39,651 bases of DNA from Gammaproteobacteria bacterium (GTDB taxonomy: Bacteria > Pseudomonadota > Gammaproteobacteria > Comchoanobacterales > Comchoanobacteraceae): NCBI GenBank assembly GCA_016874185.1, contig VGUW01000003.1, forward strand, positions 1 to 39,651, written 5' to 3'. Position numbers and translations under genes: made by a program. Within the stretch, counting starts at the first letter, position 1. The number at the start of each line of letters is the position of its first letter. Of this stretch, positions 1-8,154 are shown one piece after another. The notes under the pieces were generated by a model. The model did no database searches. It was not told the DNA's origin and saw nothing but the letters and a program-made list of their open reading frames with translations.

Positions 1-1
1 G

Positions 2-538
2 TTATCCAATAAGATCAATACGCAGATTCGATTTTTATCAGGTGGAATGAAGCGTCGAGTTATGATTGCAAGGGCTTTAATGCATAGTCCTCAGCTTTTG
101 TTTTTAGATGAGCCAACTGCTGGTGTTGATGTTGATTTGCGTCGGGAGATATGGGATTTGTTAGGGGCCCTAAATCAAGATGGCATGAGTATCATTCTAA
201 CAAGTCATTACATGGAAGAAATTGAGTATTTGTGCCAAAAAGTGGCTATTTTGCACAAGGGGCGTATTGTGCGTGTGGGCAGTATCAATGTCATTCAAGA
301 AATGCTAAGTGCGACTCAGTACGCACTGACGTTAAATCGGCCCTTTACTCACAATAGAATTGATCTTCCAGGTGTTGAGGTTGAGGCTGTTTATGGTAAG
401 GTTTTACATATATTGGTTGATCGTTCATTGCATTCATTATTGGCTTATTTGATTGGGCAAGGTTATGAAGTAGATCATGTGAATATGAAAACCAATCGAT
501 TGGAGCGTTATTTTTTGGCAGATGTGCAGGGGGTGTGA
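2..538 (+). CDS. ABC-2 type transporter ATP-binding protein, YadG-like (5' end outside window)
   Basis: This is the C-terminal 178 residues of an ABC ATPase; the reading frame is open to the left edge, so the Walker A half is missing from view. The ABC signature LSGGMKRR lies at 35-58, ahead of the first internal ATG at 47, which shows that this ATG is not the true start. Walker B (LLFLDEPTAGVD) and the H-loop (LTSHYMEE) follow with normal spacing. The last ~80 residues form the C-terminal extension usual in YadG/DRA-type ATPases. The stop overlaps the start of a YadH-like permease, so the two should form one ABC-2 transporter at the inner membrane. By family this would be an exporter; the substrate is unknown. 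Confidence 0.9.
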   Translation, partial: LSNKINTQIRFLSGGMKRRVMIARALMHSPQLLFLDEPTAGVDVDLRREIWDLLGALNQDGMSIILTSHYMEEIEYLCQKVAILHKGRIVRVGSINVIQEMLSATQYALTLNRPFTHNRIDLPGVEVEAVYGKVLHILVDRSLHSLLAYLIGQGYEVDHVNMKTNRLERYFLADVQGV

Positions 539-1293
539 TGATTGGTTTTATGACATTGATTCGTCGTGAGACAAGTCGAATTTTTCGTCTTTGGCAACAA
601 ACATTGGTTCCACCTGCAATGACTTCAGCGCTATATTTTATTATCTTTGGCAGCATTATCGGCAGTAAAGTGGGGACTATGTCTGAATTGCCATTTATTA
701 ATTTTATGGCACCAGGGCTGGTCATAATGAGTGTTATTATTCAAAGCTATCAAAATGTATGCTCTGTGGTATACATTGAAAAATTTCAAAAAAGCATCGA
801 AGAGCTTCTTGTCTCTCCCCTATCCTATCATGAGATCCTATGGGGCTATATTTCAGGAGGTATATTAAGAGGCTTTTTAACAGGCAGTGTGGTGTTTATT
901 GTAGCAGAATGTTTTTTAAACATTCATATTGCGCATCCAACCCTCATGCTATGTGTTTTGTTATTTACAGCCACCCTTTTTTCAATTGTTGGATTGCTAA
1001 ATGGTCTTTGGGCCAATAGTTTTGATCATACTGTATTTGTACCCACATTTATCCTGACCCCATTAATTTATTTAGGCGGTGTGTTTTATTCTATTGATGC
1101 CCTGCCCGCTTTTTGGCAGCCAGTGGTTTTGTGGAATCCTATTTTCTATTTGATTGGCCTTTTTCGTTACGCGTTTTATGATATTGTATTAATTGATACT
1201 GTCGTTGCCATGATGGCCCTTTGGCTGATGGTGATTGTTTTGTACAGTGGTGCTTATTATGTGATCAGTCAAACTCAATTGGTTAGAAAATGA
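538..1293 (+). CDS. ABC-2 type transporter permease, YadH-like
   Basis: A 251-residue inner-membrane protein with about six hydrophobic segments. Its N-terminal part closely resembles E. coli YadH in pattern: TLVPPAMTSALYFIIFGSII, then APGLVIMSVI and KSIEELLVSPL, typical of ABC-2 permeases. Length is close to the usual ~256. The ATG at 538 overlaps the upstream ATPase stop by one base (TGATG); a GTG at 535 directly before it is an alternative start. The stop overlaps folB by 4 nt. It should pair with the upstream ATPase. YadGH is an uncharacterised exporter family, so no substrate is assigned. Confidence 0.9.
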   Translation: MIGFMTLIRRETSRIFRLWQQTLVPPAMTSALYFIIFGSIIGSKVGTMSELPFINFMAPGLVIMSVIIQSYQNVCSVVYIEKFQKSIEELLVSPLSYHEILWGYISGGILRGFLTGSVVFIVAECFLNIHIAHPTLMLCVLLFTATLFSIVGLLNGLWANSFDHTVFVPTFILTPLIYLGGVFYSIDALPAFWQPVVLWNPIFYLIGLFRYAFYDIVLIDTVVAMMALWLMVIVLYSGAYYVISQTQLVRK

Positions 1294-1637
1294 AGAAAAC
1301 GCTAGAGATTGGTCAATTGGTTGTCATGACAAAACTGGGGCTTCACGAGTTTGAAAAAAAACATGTACAGGCTGTGTTAATGGACTTAGAAATTGATTGT
1401 AAAAAAGATCAAAAGTCGCTTGATAAATTACAAGATTATTCTTTTATTGGCCATCTGATACAAACTCATGTAAAAGCATATGATTATGATTTGGTTGAAG
1501 CATTAGCCGATGATGTTTGGGCTTTATTAGAGAGAAATAACGTGAATGTGCGGGTATTAAAAGTGACAAAAATAAACCCCCCCTGCTATGAAAGTCGGGT
1601 AAAAATTGATAAGGTCACCTGTGTCATTAGCCGCTGA
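1290..1637 (+). CDS. folB: Dihydroneopterin aldolase
   Basis: 115 residues, the usual length of FolB. The enzyme converts 7,8-dihydroneopterin to 6-hydroxymethyl-7,8-dihydropterin and glycolaldehyde in cytosolic folate synthesis. Visible family landmarks are GLHEFE near residues 17-22 (catalytic Glu region), LQDYSFIGHLI near 47-57 (the tyrosine of the active site) and the C-terminal VTKINPPCYESRVKI strand, which carries the conserved lysine. It starts inside the stop of the YadH-like gene (ATGA) and overlaps the following methyltransferase. folK, the next enzyme of the pathway, lies elsewhere in this window (27908-28351). Identity as FolB rather than the related FolX is likely but rests on pattern only. 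Confidence 0.83.
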   Translation: MKKTLEIGQLVVMTKLGLHEFEKKHVQAVLMDLEIDCKKDQKSLDKLQDYSFIGHLIQTHVKAYDYDLVEALADDVWALLERNNVNVRVLKVTKINPPCYESRVKIDKVTCVISR

Positions 1638-2637
1638 ATTTATTAAGCAACGCATTCGTCAGAAGGGAATGATACCCTTTGACGAATACGTTGATATTGC
1701 CCTTTATGATTTGGAGCATGGTTTTTATGTCAAAGAGCATGACATTAAAGATCATTTTGTTACTGCGCCGATGCTTGGTGATTGGCTGGCACGTTCTTTG
1801 GTCAGTCATTGGCTTAAAGAAAGTCAGGATCTTTTGATCAAAGGCATCACAGAATGGGGAGCTGGACGAGGCGACCTCATGTATTCGATTATGATGAATT
1901 TATATCATCGTGGTATTAAAAATATCTCTTATGTTTGCGTTGAAAGATCATCTGGGCAAAAAAAGCATATTATGGAAAAAATATTGACATTGCCAGAGGA
2001 TATCCGAGCACAGGTTAAGGTTATGTCTAAGCCAACTGCCATTACAGGCATTATTCTAGCCAATGAGTTTTTAGATGCCTTGCCTTTTAAACGTTTTGTG
2101 GTTGAAGGAGGAAAGGCATACGAGCAGGTTGTTAGGATTGAACATGATGAGCTGGTTTTGTCAAAATCCAATGTTGAAATGTCATTGCCATTTGATGTTT
2201 CTCAATACCCTGATGGTTATACCTCAGAGATTCTTCCAGTTGCACAAGCATGGTTTGATCAGCAAATCAAAGCAGGGATGCAATGCTTATGGGTGATCAT
2301 TGATTATGGTTATTTGTGTGATGAATATTATCACATTGAGCGACATACAGGCACCATGCAGGCTTTTCGTTATCATCAGGTAATTTCAAATTGGTTGGCC
2401 AAGCCAGGTTCATGTGACTTAACGGCGCATGTTGATTTTTCAGCATTGATCAAGCGTCTTTCAGATCACTGCCCTTATCGCATTAGAACTCAAAGGCAAT
2501 ATATGATTGAATCAGGTATTTTTGAAAGCACAAAGCCTGAAAATATGGAAGCTACGTCGTTAAAGATTTTAATGTTACCAGGTCAAATGGGGGATCTGGT
2601 CAAAGTGTTTGAAGTTCTTAAAAAAGAAGGGGCCTGA
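1621..2637 (+). CDS. MidA/NDUFAF7-family SAM-dependent methyltransferase (COG1565)
   Basis: About 338 residues. The N-terminus (IPFDEYVDIALYDLEHGFY) is the standard opening of this family, followed by a SAM-binding loop (EWGAGRGDLMYSIM), ILANEFLDALPFKRF, the diagnostic IIDYGYLCDEYYH...GTMQAF block and DLTAHVDFSAL. The mitochondrial relative NDUFAF7 methylates an arginine of complex I; the bacterial target is not established. I prefer the GTG at 1621, which has TAAGG about 7 nt upstream; a TTG at 1606 is in frame. The gene overlaps folB by 17 nt. A G/C-rich inverted repeat sits on its stop codon but has no T-tract. Confidence 0.88.
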   Translation: MSLAAEFIKQRIRQKGMIPFDEYVDIALYDLEHGFYVKEHDIKDHFVTAPMLGDWLARSLVSHWLKESQDLLIKGITEWGAGRGDLMYSIMMNLYHRGIKNISYVCVERSSGQKKHIMEKILTLPEDIRAQVKVMSKPTAITGIILANEFLDALPFKRFVVEGGKAYEQVVRIEHDELVLSKSNVEMSLPFDVSQYPDGYTSEILPVAQAWFDQQIKAGMQCLWVIIDYGYLCDEYYHIERHTGTMQAFRYHQVISNWLAKPGSCDLTAHVDFSALIKRLSDHCPYRIRTQRQYMIESGIFESTKPENMEATSLKILMLPGQMGDLVKVFEVLKKEGA

Positions 2638-2788
2638 GCCCCCTTGGAGCATCCTGCATATCCTTCACGCTATTGTTCATCCTGAGATCCAACACGCTAA
2701 ATGAAGTTAGCCTTTGTTGAGTATAAAAGCAATAGATAATTTGGACACATTAATGGAATTTATCACTTATCATAGGGTTAAATTTTTC
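2638..2788. other. Convergent intergenic region
   Basis: 151 nt between the converging methyltransferase gene and rsmE, the only convergent pair here with a real gap. It is AT-rich. I found no hairpin followed by a T-tract in either direction and no RNA gene. Confidence 0.5.
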
Positions 2789-3481
2789 TTAAAGATGTAA
2801 AATAGCCAGGCCAGCAATAACACATGTTTCTGCTCGCATAATCGGAGTGGGGAATGATATTATTTTACTGCCACATTTTTTATAAAAGAGAATTTCATTT
2901 TCACTCCACCCTCCCTCAGGACCAATGGCAATCCGCTGAATATTTTCAAGTTCATTCATACTGACATGATCGGCATAAGGATGAAGTACCATAAGATCTG
3001 ATCCTGGAGCAATATCAGTAATATTGATGGGGTCTTTTAGTTCTGGCAGCCATGGATTTGCTGACTGAATGAGGCTGGATTGAAGAATTTTCTGCCAATG
3101 CTCTTGCTTATTCTCTGAGTAAAGCAGGTTTTTTTTGATGGGCGTAAATTCTGAAAACACAGGCTGTATGGTCCAAACCCCCATTTCTGTGGCTTTTTGC
3201 AGGATTGTATCAAGTGTGCTGAGTTTGGTAATACCAATAATCAGGGTTAGTTTTTTTTCTGGCATGGCATGTGTTTTAATGCATTTGATGTTTTTTAGGA
3301 CTGCAGTTTTTTTAGATTCAAGATGAAAAACCCCCTCAAAGACATGACCCTTGCCATTCAGTATCTCGATAAGCTCCAGGTGTTCTATTCGCAGTACTTT
3401 CACCAGATGATGAAATTGGTTTGCATCAAGTATTTGATCAATATTGGGGTCAATGTTTGGGATGTATAGACGGTATTTCAT
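2789..3481 (-). CDS. rsmE: 16S rRNA m3U1498 methyltransferase RsmE
   Basis: 230 residues, close to the usual ~243. RsmE methylates N3 of U1498 in 16S rRNA using SAM. Signatures seen are HHLVKVLRIE near residues 24-33, ITKLSTLDTILQKATEMGV (the family's KxxxxxxxxQKATELGV block), IAIGPEGGWSENEI (the knot loop that binds SAM) and MRAETCVIAGLAIL, the C-terminal knot helix (commonly LRTETA). The start codon overlaps the stop of the upstream mrcA gene by one base (TAATG), so the two are probably cotranscribed and translationally coupled. Confidence 0.92.
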   Translation of the reverse strand: MKYRLYIPNIDPNIDQILDANQFHHLVKVLRIEHLELIEILNGKGHVFEGVFHLESKKTAVLKNIKCIKTHAMPEKKLTLIIGITKLSTLDTILQKATEMGVWTIQPVFSEFTPIKKNLLYSENKQEHWQKILQSSLIQSANPWLPELKDPINITDIAPGSDLMVLHPYADHVSMNELENIQRIAIGPEGGWSENEILFYKKCGSKIISFPTPIMRAETCVIAGLAILHL

Positions 3482-5715
3482 TAAAAAATTTGGCTGATTG
3501 GCAGTTGGTCACTGGATTTTTCTATAAGTGATGATTGTTCATTTTTAAAGTTGAGATTGGTTTGGTCAAATAACTCAAAATATTGTGCTCTTTCATTTTT
3601 TGGCAAGGCAGATATTTTTAGAGAGATAATATCGTCGGGTTTATTGGGAATTGATAGCGGTTTATCTTTGAGCCAATTTCTCATAATCTCTATCCAAATT
3701 GGAAGTGCTAAGCTGTTAGCGTAAGTTTTTAGACTGTAAAGCTGATCGAAGCCAACCCAAATACTTGCTGTGTAATCACCATTTAATCCACAAAACCAGG
3801 TATCTTTATGACTGCTGGTGGTTCCGGTTTTACCTCCGATATCAGGGCGATTTAGTATTTTTGCTTTTTGAGCAGTTCCACGTTTCACCACATCTTGTAG
3901 CAGATTGAACATGAGGTAGGCAGTATTTTCATGAATAATCGGAATAGATTTTTGTTGAGTTAAATACAGTCCATCGATGGACTTTTCATCTTGGATTGTG
4001 ATTTGCTGACCTTTTTGATCCAGGATTTTAAGTGCAATAAAAGGAACGGATCGCTTGCCTTTGTTAGCAAAAGTTGTGTAGGCACTGGTCATCTCAGTCA
4101 CGTTGGCTTGTCCGGTACCTAAGGATAATGTGAGATCATGAGGCATCTTCTCAGGAAGCAGTCCATAGCGGGTGATTTCATCTATCATCTTCGGAATGCC
4201 AATAAAATCCAGGATGCGAATACTGACCAGGTTTTTGGAATTAACCATCGCATCTCTTAGTCGCATGGGTCCTGCATAAGTGGCATCATAATTGGAGGGG
4301 CGCCAAATTAGATCTGCGTCACCTCCATTTGAAATATAAGGGGCGTCATTGATAACCGATGCAAGGCTTAGTCCGCTGGAGAGGGCGGTGGCGTAAAGCA
4401 GGGGTTTAAATGTTGAGCCAATTTGTCGATAAGACTGTGTTGCCCTATTGAAGTGTTGGTCGTTTTCAACAGAGCCAATCAGAGCAAGAATGGCACCGGA
4501 ATGATTTTCCATTACGGTCAAAGCAGCTTGTGGGGTCTGATAATATTCATGTTCCCAGAGATTTTCTTTAGAAGTTAATATATCACCCACCTCTCCGTCA
4601 ATGTGATCAATAGTGAGCCACTGATCTGTATCAGTTTTTATCATGGTTGACTGACTTTGTTGATTCATAATGACTGCAATATTTGTCAATTTAGGCAGCG
4701 GTTTATTTTCATTGAAGAACCATTGATCGAAGGATAGATGACGCTCATTTTTGATGTTAATGGGCTTATTTAACATCATGTTTTTTTCGTAGAGATTGAT
4801 GTGTTTTTGTATGGATTCTTGGGCACTTTTTTGTAAATCACTGTTAATGGTTGTAATGACAGTAAACCCTTGAGAATAGATCTGTTGTCCAAAGTTTTTG
4901 AGCATGAGTTGGTGCACAGTTTCACTGACATGGGGGGCGTTAAAATCAAGTTGAGCACCATGATAGAAGGCATGATCAGGCTCCTCAATGGCCTCATGGT
5001 ATTGTTGTTCGGTAATATAGTTGTTTTCTTGCATTTTAGATAAAATCAGGTTTCTTCGCTCAATTGCTTTATCAGGGTCTTGAATAGGATTGATTTGTGA
5101 GGGGGATTTGGGTAGTCCAGCTAACATGGCCATTTCTGCCAATGTTAGTTCTGAAAGGGATTTGCCATAATAGATATCACTGGCTGCAGCAACCCCATAG
5201 GCGCGGTTTCCCAAATAAATCTTATTGAGATAAAGCTCTAAGATTTGTTGTTTGCTTTGTGTGGCTTCGATCTTAATGGCAAGTAGGATCTCATTGAATT
5301 TGCGTGACCATGTTTTTTGGTTTGAGAGAAAGAAGTTCCTTGCGACTTGCATGGTGATCGTACTGGCCCCTTGTAATTTTTTGCCTGTGGTGAGGAAGCT
5401 TAGGCCGGCGCGAGCAAGACCAACTGGGTCAATTCCTGGATGTTGATAAAAACGCTGATCTTCAATTGCAATGTAGGCATTTTGAAGCATTAGTGGAATA
5501 TTCTCCAGCTTAACAGGGTATCTGAATTGCTCACCGTATTGTCCAATTAATTGATGGTCTTGAGTATAAATGCGCAGGGGTACCTTATAATCAATATTGG
5601 TTAGCTGGTCGGTTGAGGGAAGAAATTTAAGGGTATAAATGGCACAAAGAATCAGCACGCCCAATATCAACGTTATTGAAGTCAATATAAAAGAGAGGAG
5701 TTTTGAAATTTTCAT
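3481..5715 (-). CDS. mrcA: Class A penicillin-binding protein 1A (bifunctional transglycosylase/transpeptidase)
   Basis: 744 residues, shorter than E. coli PBP1a (~850) but with both catalytic domains complete. An N-terminal membrane anchor (residues ~8-30) precedes the GT51 glycosyltransferase, with catalytic Glu85 in EDQRFYQHPGID and the QGASTITMQ motif at 115-123. A short intermediate domain follows. The transpeptidase motifs are S434-T-F-K437, S493-K-N495 and K629-T-G-T. It polymerises and crosslinks peptidoglycan from the periplasmic face. It is transcribed away from yqgE through a ~50-75 nt AT-rich divergent region and overlaps rsmE by one base. PBP1A is preferred to PBP1B or 1C from the N-terminal and GT sequence, but subclass is a judgement by eye. 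Confidence 0.93.
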   Translation of the reverse strand: MKISKLLSFILTSITLILGVLILCAIYTLKFLPSTDQLTNIDYKVPLRIYTQDHQLIGQYGEQFRYPVKLENIPLMLQNAYIAIEDQRFYQHPGIDPVGLARAGLSFLTTGKKLQGASTITMQVARNFFLSNQKTWSRKFNEILLAIKIEATQSKQQILELYLNKIYLGNRAYGVAAASDIYYGKSLSELTLAEMAMLAGLPKSPSQINPIQDPDKAIERRNLILSKMQENNYITEQQYHEAIEEPDHAFYHGAQLDFNAPHVSETVHQLMLKNFGQQIYSQGFTVITTINSDLQKSAQESIQKHINLYEKNMMLNKPINIKNERHLSFDQWFFNENKPLPKLTNIAVIMNQQSQSTMIKTDTDQWLTIDHIDGEVGDILTSKENLWEHEYYQTPQAALTVMENHSGAILALIGSVENDQHFNRATQSYRQIGSTFKPLLYATALSSGLSLASVINDAPYISNGGDADLIWRPSNYDATYAGPMRLRDAMVNSKNLVSIRILDFIGIPKMIDEITRYGLLPEKMPHDLTLSLGTGQANVTEMTSAYTTFANKGKRSVPFIALKILDQKGQQITIQDEKSIDGLYLTQQKSIPIIHENTAYLMFNLLQDVVKRGTAQKAKILNRPDIGGKTGTTSSHKDTWFCGLNGDYTASIWVGFDQLYSLKTYANSLALPIWIEIMRNWLKDKPLSIPNKPDDIISLKISALPKNERAQYFELFDQTNLNFKNEQSSLIEKSSDQLPISQIF

Positions 5716-5789
5716 TGATAAGTTCTTAAATATCCCAGCATATAGTATAAAACAAAATTATTTTTATGCTGTATTGTATGAGAAGTCAA

Positions 5790-6365
5790 ATGGATTACCG
5801 TATTGAAGATGATTTATTTATTACGCATAATTGTTTTATGAATAGTTCAAATTTGTTAGGCAGCTGCTTAGTTGCAATGCCCGGTGTGGATGACCGTTAT
5901 TTTCAATCATCCCTTATTTATATTACCTATACTGATCAATCAATCGTTCAGGGTTTAATTGTAAATAAGCCCACTGATCAATATTTTTCTAAACTCATTG
6001 ATCGAATGAAACTAAGTATTAGTCCTTCATTTGAGGATCAAAGAATTATGATGGGCGGTCCTTTGCATCAAGACCAATTGTTCCTATTGTATCAATCAGA
6101 AGGCAAAATGGTTTTTTCATCCGATTTTAAAGATTTACAACATATGGTTGATTCAGATATTACCAACGATTATATTGCGGGGATTGGAATTTGTGAGTGG
6201 TCTTTCTCTGATTTGCTGCAAGAAATCAAGCATAATCGATGGCTTTTTTTGCACTGTCATCATGAGCTTTTACTACAAAGTCATTATTCAGATCGAATGA
6301 ATTTGGTTCTTTCTCGACTGGGTATCGGTTTTGAACAAATCAGCTCAGAGTCAGGCCATGCATAA
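5790..6365 (+). CDS. yqgE: YqgE/AlgH family protein
   Basis: About 191 residues, near the usual ~187. Conserved blocks are LVAMPGVDDRYFQSSLIYI, GLIVNKPT, MMGGPLHQDQLFLLY and the C-terminal tail ending SGHA. The molecular role of this family is not established. The start is uncertain. ATG 5790 has a weak AGAAG 4 nt upstream and is used here. In-frame ATGs at 5766 and 5778 are longer alternatives, and ATG 5838 aligns best with the E. coli N-terminus but has no visible ribosome binding site. It overlaps ruvX by 8 nt, the order seen across Gammaproteobacteria. Confidence 0.9.
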   Translation: MDYRIEDDLFITHNCFMNSSNLLGSCLVAMPGVDDRYFQSSLIYITYTDQSIVQGLIVNKPTDQYFSKLIDRMKLSISPSFEDQRIMMGGPLHQDQLFLLYQSEGKMVFSSDFKDLQHMVDSDITNDYIAGIGICEWSFSDLLQEIKHNRWLFLHCHHELLLQSHYSDRMNLVLSRLGIGFEQISSESGHA

Positions 6366-6780
6366 GCATACCTTGTTGTTGGGAATTGATTTTGGAATTA
6401 ATACATGGGGTATTGCTATTGGTAATTTGTTAACTAAAACAGCCACAGAGCATACCGCGCTCAAGGTCAGAAATGGGCAGGCCACGCTTGGGCAAATACA
6501 AGAATTAATACAGAAATGGCACTTTGATGCGGTTGTTATTGGTTTGCCGTTGAACATGGATGGGACTGACCAGCCGTTGACGAAAAAGGTCAGATCATCT
6601 GCACGTTGGTTGGAGCTAAAGACGGGTTTGCCAGTTTATTTTCAAGATGAGCGTTTATCTACGATAGAAGCCAAGGCAAGGCTCTTTGATGTGGGTGGGT
6701 ATCGGGCTTTAAAAAAAGAAAAAATTGATTCTCTTTCAGCAAAGTTAATTTTAGAAGACTGGTTAAATTCTCCGCAATAA
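6358..6780 (+). CDS. ruvX: RuvX/YqgF: pre-16S rRNA nuclease, RNase H-fold
   Basis: 140 residues starting at ATG 6358 inside the end of yqgE; a TTG at 6331 would give an unusual extension. The RNase H-like acidic residues are visible in GIDFGINTWGIAIG, in VVIGLPLNMDGTDQPLT followed by DERLST, and in KIDSLSAKLI. YqgF processes the 5' end of 16S rRNA in E. coli; the Holliday-junction resolvase name is historical. It is immediately upstream of dnaA (30 nt gap), so readthrough into dnaA is possible. Confidence 0.93.
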   Translation: MHKHTLLLGIDFGINTWGIAIGNLLTKTATEHTALKVRNGQATLGQIQELIQKWHFDAVVIGLPLNMDGTDQPLTKKVRSSARWLELKTGLPVYFQDERLSTIEAKARLFDVGGYRALKKEKIDSLSAKLILEDWLNSPQ

Positions 6781-6810
6781 CGCTGGAAAATCAGGCAATA
6801 GAGCGTTAGA

Positions 6811-8145
6811 ATGTCTTGGTTTACATCAGGCTTAATTGTGTTAGAAGTTCCTTTAAATTGGCAGCAGTGTTTATTGTTTTTTGATCATCAAATGTCAAAA
6901 AATGAGTATAATACGATGATTTTGCCGATCCAATGTGCCCAAAAAGACACCAGGCTGCAGCTTTATTTTCCCAATGATTTTCTTAAAAGTCATTTTGTTA
7001 ATCATTATCAACCTTTATTAAAAACGGAGTTTCCTGAATTTCAGTTTTTGACTGTTGTGGGTTCTGCACCAAAAGAACAAGACAAAACTGTCGGTAAACA
7101 GGCCTCTGTTTTGAGTGCAGCGAAATCTCAGCATAATTTAAATGTGAATTTCACATTGAGTCGTTTTGTGAAGGGTAGTTCAAATGAGGTTGCGTCTGCT
7201 GCAGCTTATCAAGTTGCTCAGAATCCGGGTGTTAGCTATAATCCCTTGGTAATTTATGGCGCTGTCGGACTTGGAAAAACTCATTTGATGCATGCTATTG
7301 GCCATGAAATTCATCGAATTAATCCAACTAGCAAAATCTTTTATGTCCACTCAGAGCGTTTTGTGTCTGAAATGATTCGTGCGCTGCAAACGGCGGATAT
7401 GGAGAAGTTTAAGCACAAGTATCGTTCACTTGATGTCCTTTTGATTGATGATATCCAGTTTTTTGCCAAGAAAGAGCGCTCACAGGAAGAGCTTTTTCAT
7501 ACCGTAAATACACTGTTGGACTCAGGACAGCAAATTGTATTAACCAGTGATCGTTACCCCAAAGAGCTTGACGGCATCGAAGATCGATTAAAGTCAAGGT
7601 TTGCATGGGGCTTGTCTGTGTGTATTGAGCCACCGGAGCTTGAAACCCGTGTTGCAATCTTACTTGAGAAGGCAAGAGGTTTGGGCCATGATTTGCCTGA
7701 AGATGTGGCTTTTTTTATTGCCAGCGAGATTCATTCAAATGTTAGAGAACTTGAAGGTGCTTTAAGGCGCGTGATTGCCAGCAGTGAATTTCAGTCTCAA
7801 TCCATCACGCTTGAATTTGCCAGGCAAACGCTGAGGGATTTGATTGTCGCAAAGCGACGGCTGGTAACGGTTGATAGCATTATTAGTCAATGTGCAAAAT
7901 ATTTTAACTTAAAAACCACTGACCTGGTATCAAAAAAGAGAACCCGTCATATCGCAAGAGCAAGGCAAATGGCGATGAAGATTGCCTATGAGCATACTTC
8001 TAGCAGTTATCCACAAATTGCAGATGTTTTCGGAGTGGATCATACCACTGTGATGTATGCTTGCAAGAAGCTAGATGAGCTGGTGGATGCTGACCCTGCC
8101 TTGAAAGAGGATTTGGATACTTTGGTGCGTAAAATAACTCAGTAG
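6811..8145 (+). CDS. dnaA: Chromosomal replication initiator DnaA
   Basis: 444 residues with all four DnaA domains. Domain I begins near WQQCLLFFDHQ (residues 18-28) and is followed by a short, poorly conserved linker. The AAA+ domain has Walker A GAVGLGKTH (150-158), Walker B LLIDDIQ (~211-217), sensor 1 (VLTSDRYP), an arginine-finger region (RLKSRFAWGL) and sensor 2 (VRELEGALRR). The C-terminal helix-turn-helix carries the DnaA signature ending VDHTTVMYACKK. ATP-DnaA binds 9-mer boxes and opens oriC. The N-terminus is ~10 residues longer than usual; a GTG at 6838 with CAGG 7 nt upstream is a reasonable alternative start. dnaN follows after 9 nt. A perfect DnaA box lies within the 3' part of this gene (8007-8015). 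Confidence 0.97.
   Translation: MSWFTSGLIVLEVPLNWQQCLLFFDHQMSKNEYNTMILPIQCAQKDTRLQLYFPNDFLKSHFVNHYQPLLKTEFPEFQFLTVVGSAPKEQDKTVGKQASVLSAAKSQHNLNVNFTLSRFVKGSSNEVASAAAYQVAQNPGVSYNPLVIYGAVGLGKTHLMHAIGHEIHRINPTSKIFYVHSERFVSEMIRALQTADMEKFKHKYRSLDVLLIDDIQFFAKKERSQEELFHTVNTLLDSGQQIVLTSDRYPKELDGIEDRLKSRFAWGLSVCIEPPELETRVAILLEKARGLGHDLPEDVAFFIASEIHSNVRELEGALRRVIASSEFQSQSITLEFARQTLRDLIVAKRRLVTVDSIISQCAKYFNLKTTDLVSKKRTRHIARARQMAMKIAYEHTSSSYPQIADVFGVDHTTVMYACKKLDELVDADPALKEDLDTLVRKITQ
8007..8015 (+). other. Consensus DnaA box inside dnaA
   Basis: TTATCCACA, an exact match to the strong DnaA-box consensus, within the codons for the DNA-binding domain. It is isolated, with no second box or AT-rich unwinding element nearby, so it is a sequence match rather than evidence of an origin. 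Confidence 0.35.
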
Positions 8146-8154
8146 GAGAAAGTA

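Noticed and set aside
345-725. 126-codon minus-strand frame across the YadG/YadH-like genes
   Set aside because: It is antisense to two well-supported genes and has no family features; frames of this kind elsewhere in the window were left out for the same reason.
2627-2645. G/C-rich inverted repeat on the methyltransferase stop codon, resembling a terminator
   Set aside because: The stem is short (about six pairs) and is followed by CTTGGAGC instead of a T-tract; neither strand gives a proper rho-independent terminator.
6907-6912. TATAAT inside the start of dnaA as a possible dnaA promoter
   Set aside because: It lies ~96 nt inside the coding sequence, the nearest -35-like element is 20 nt away, and using it would remove DnaA domain I.
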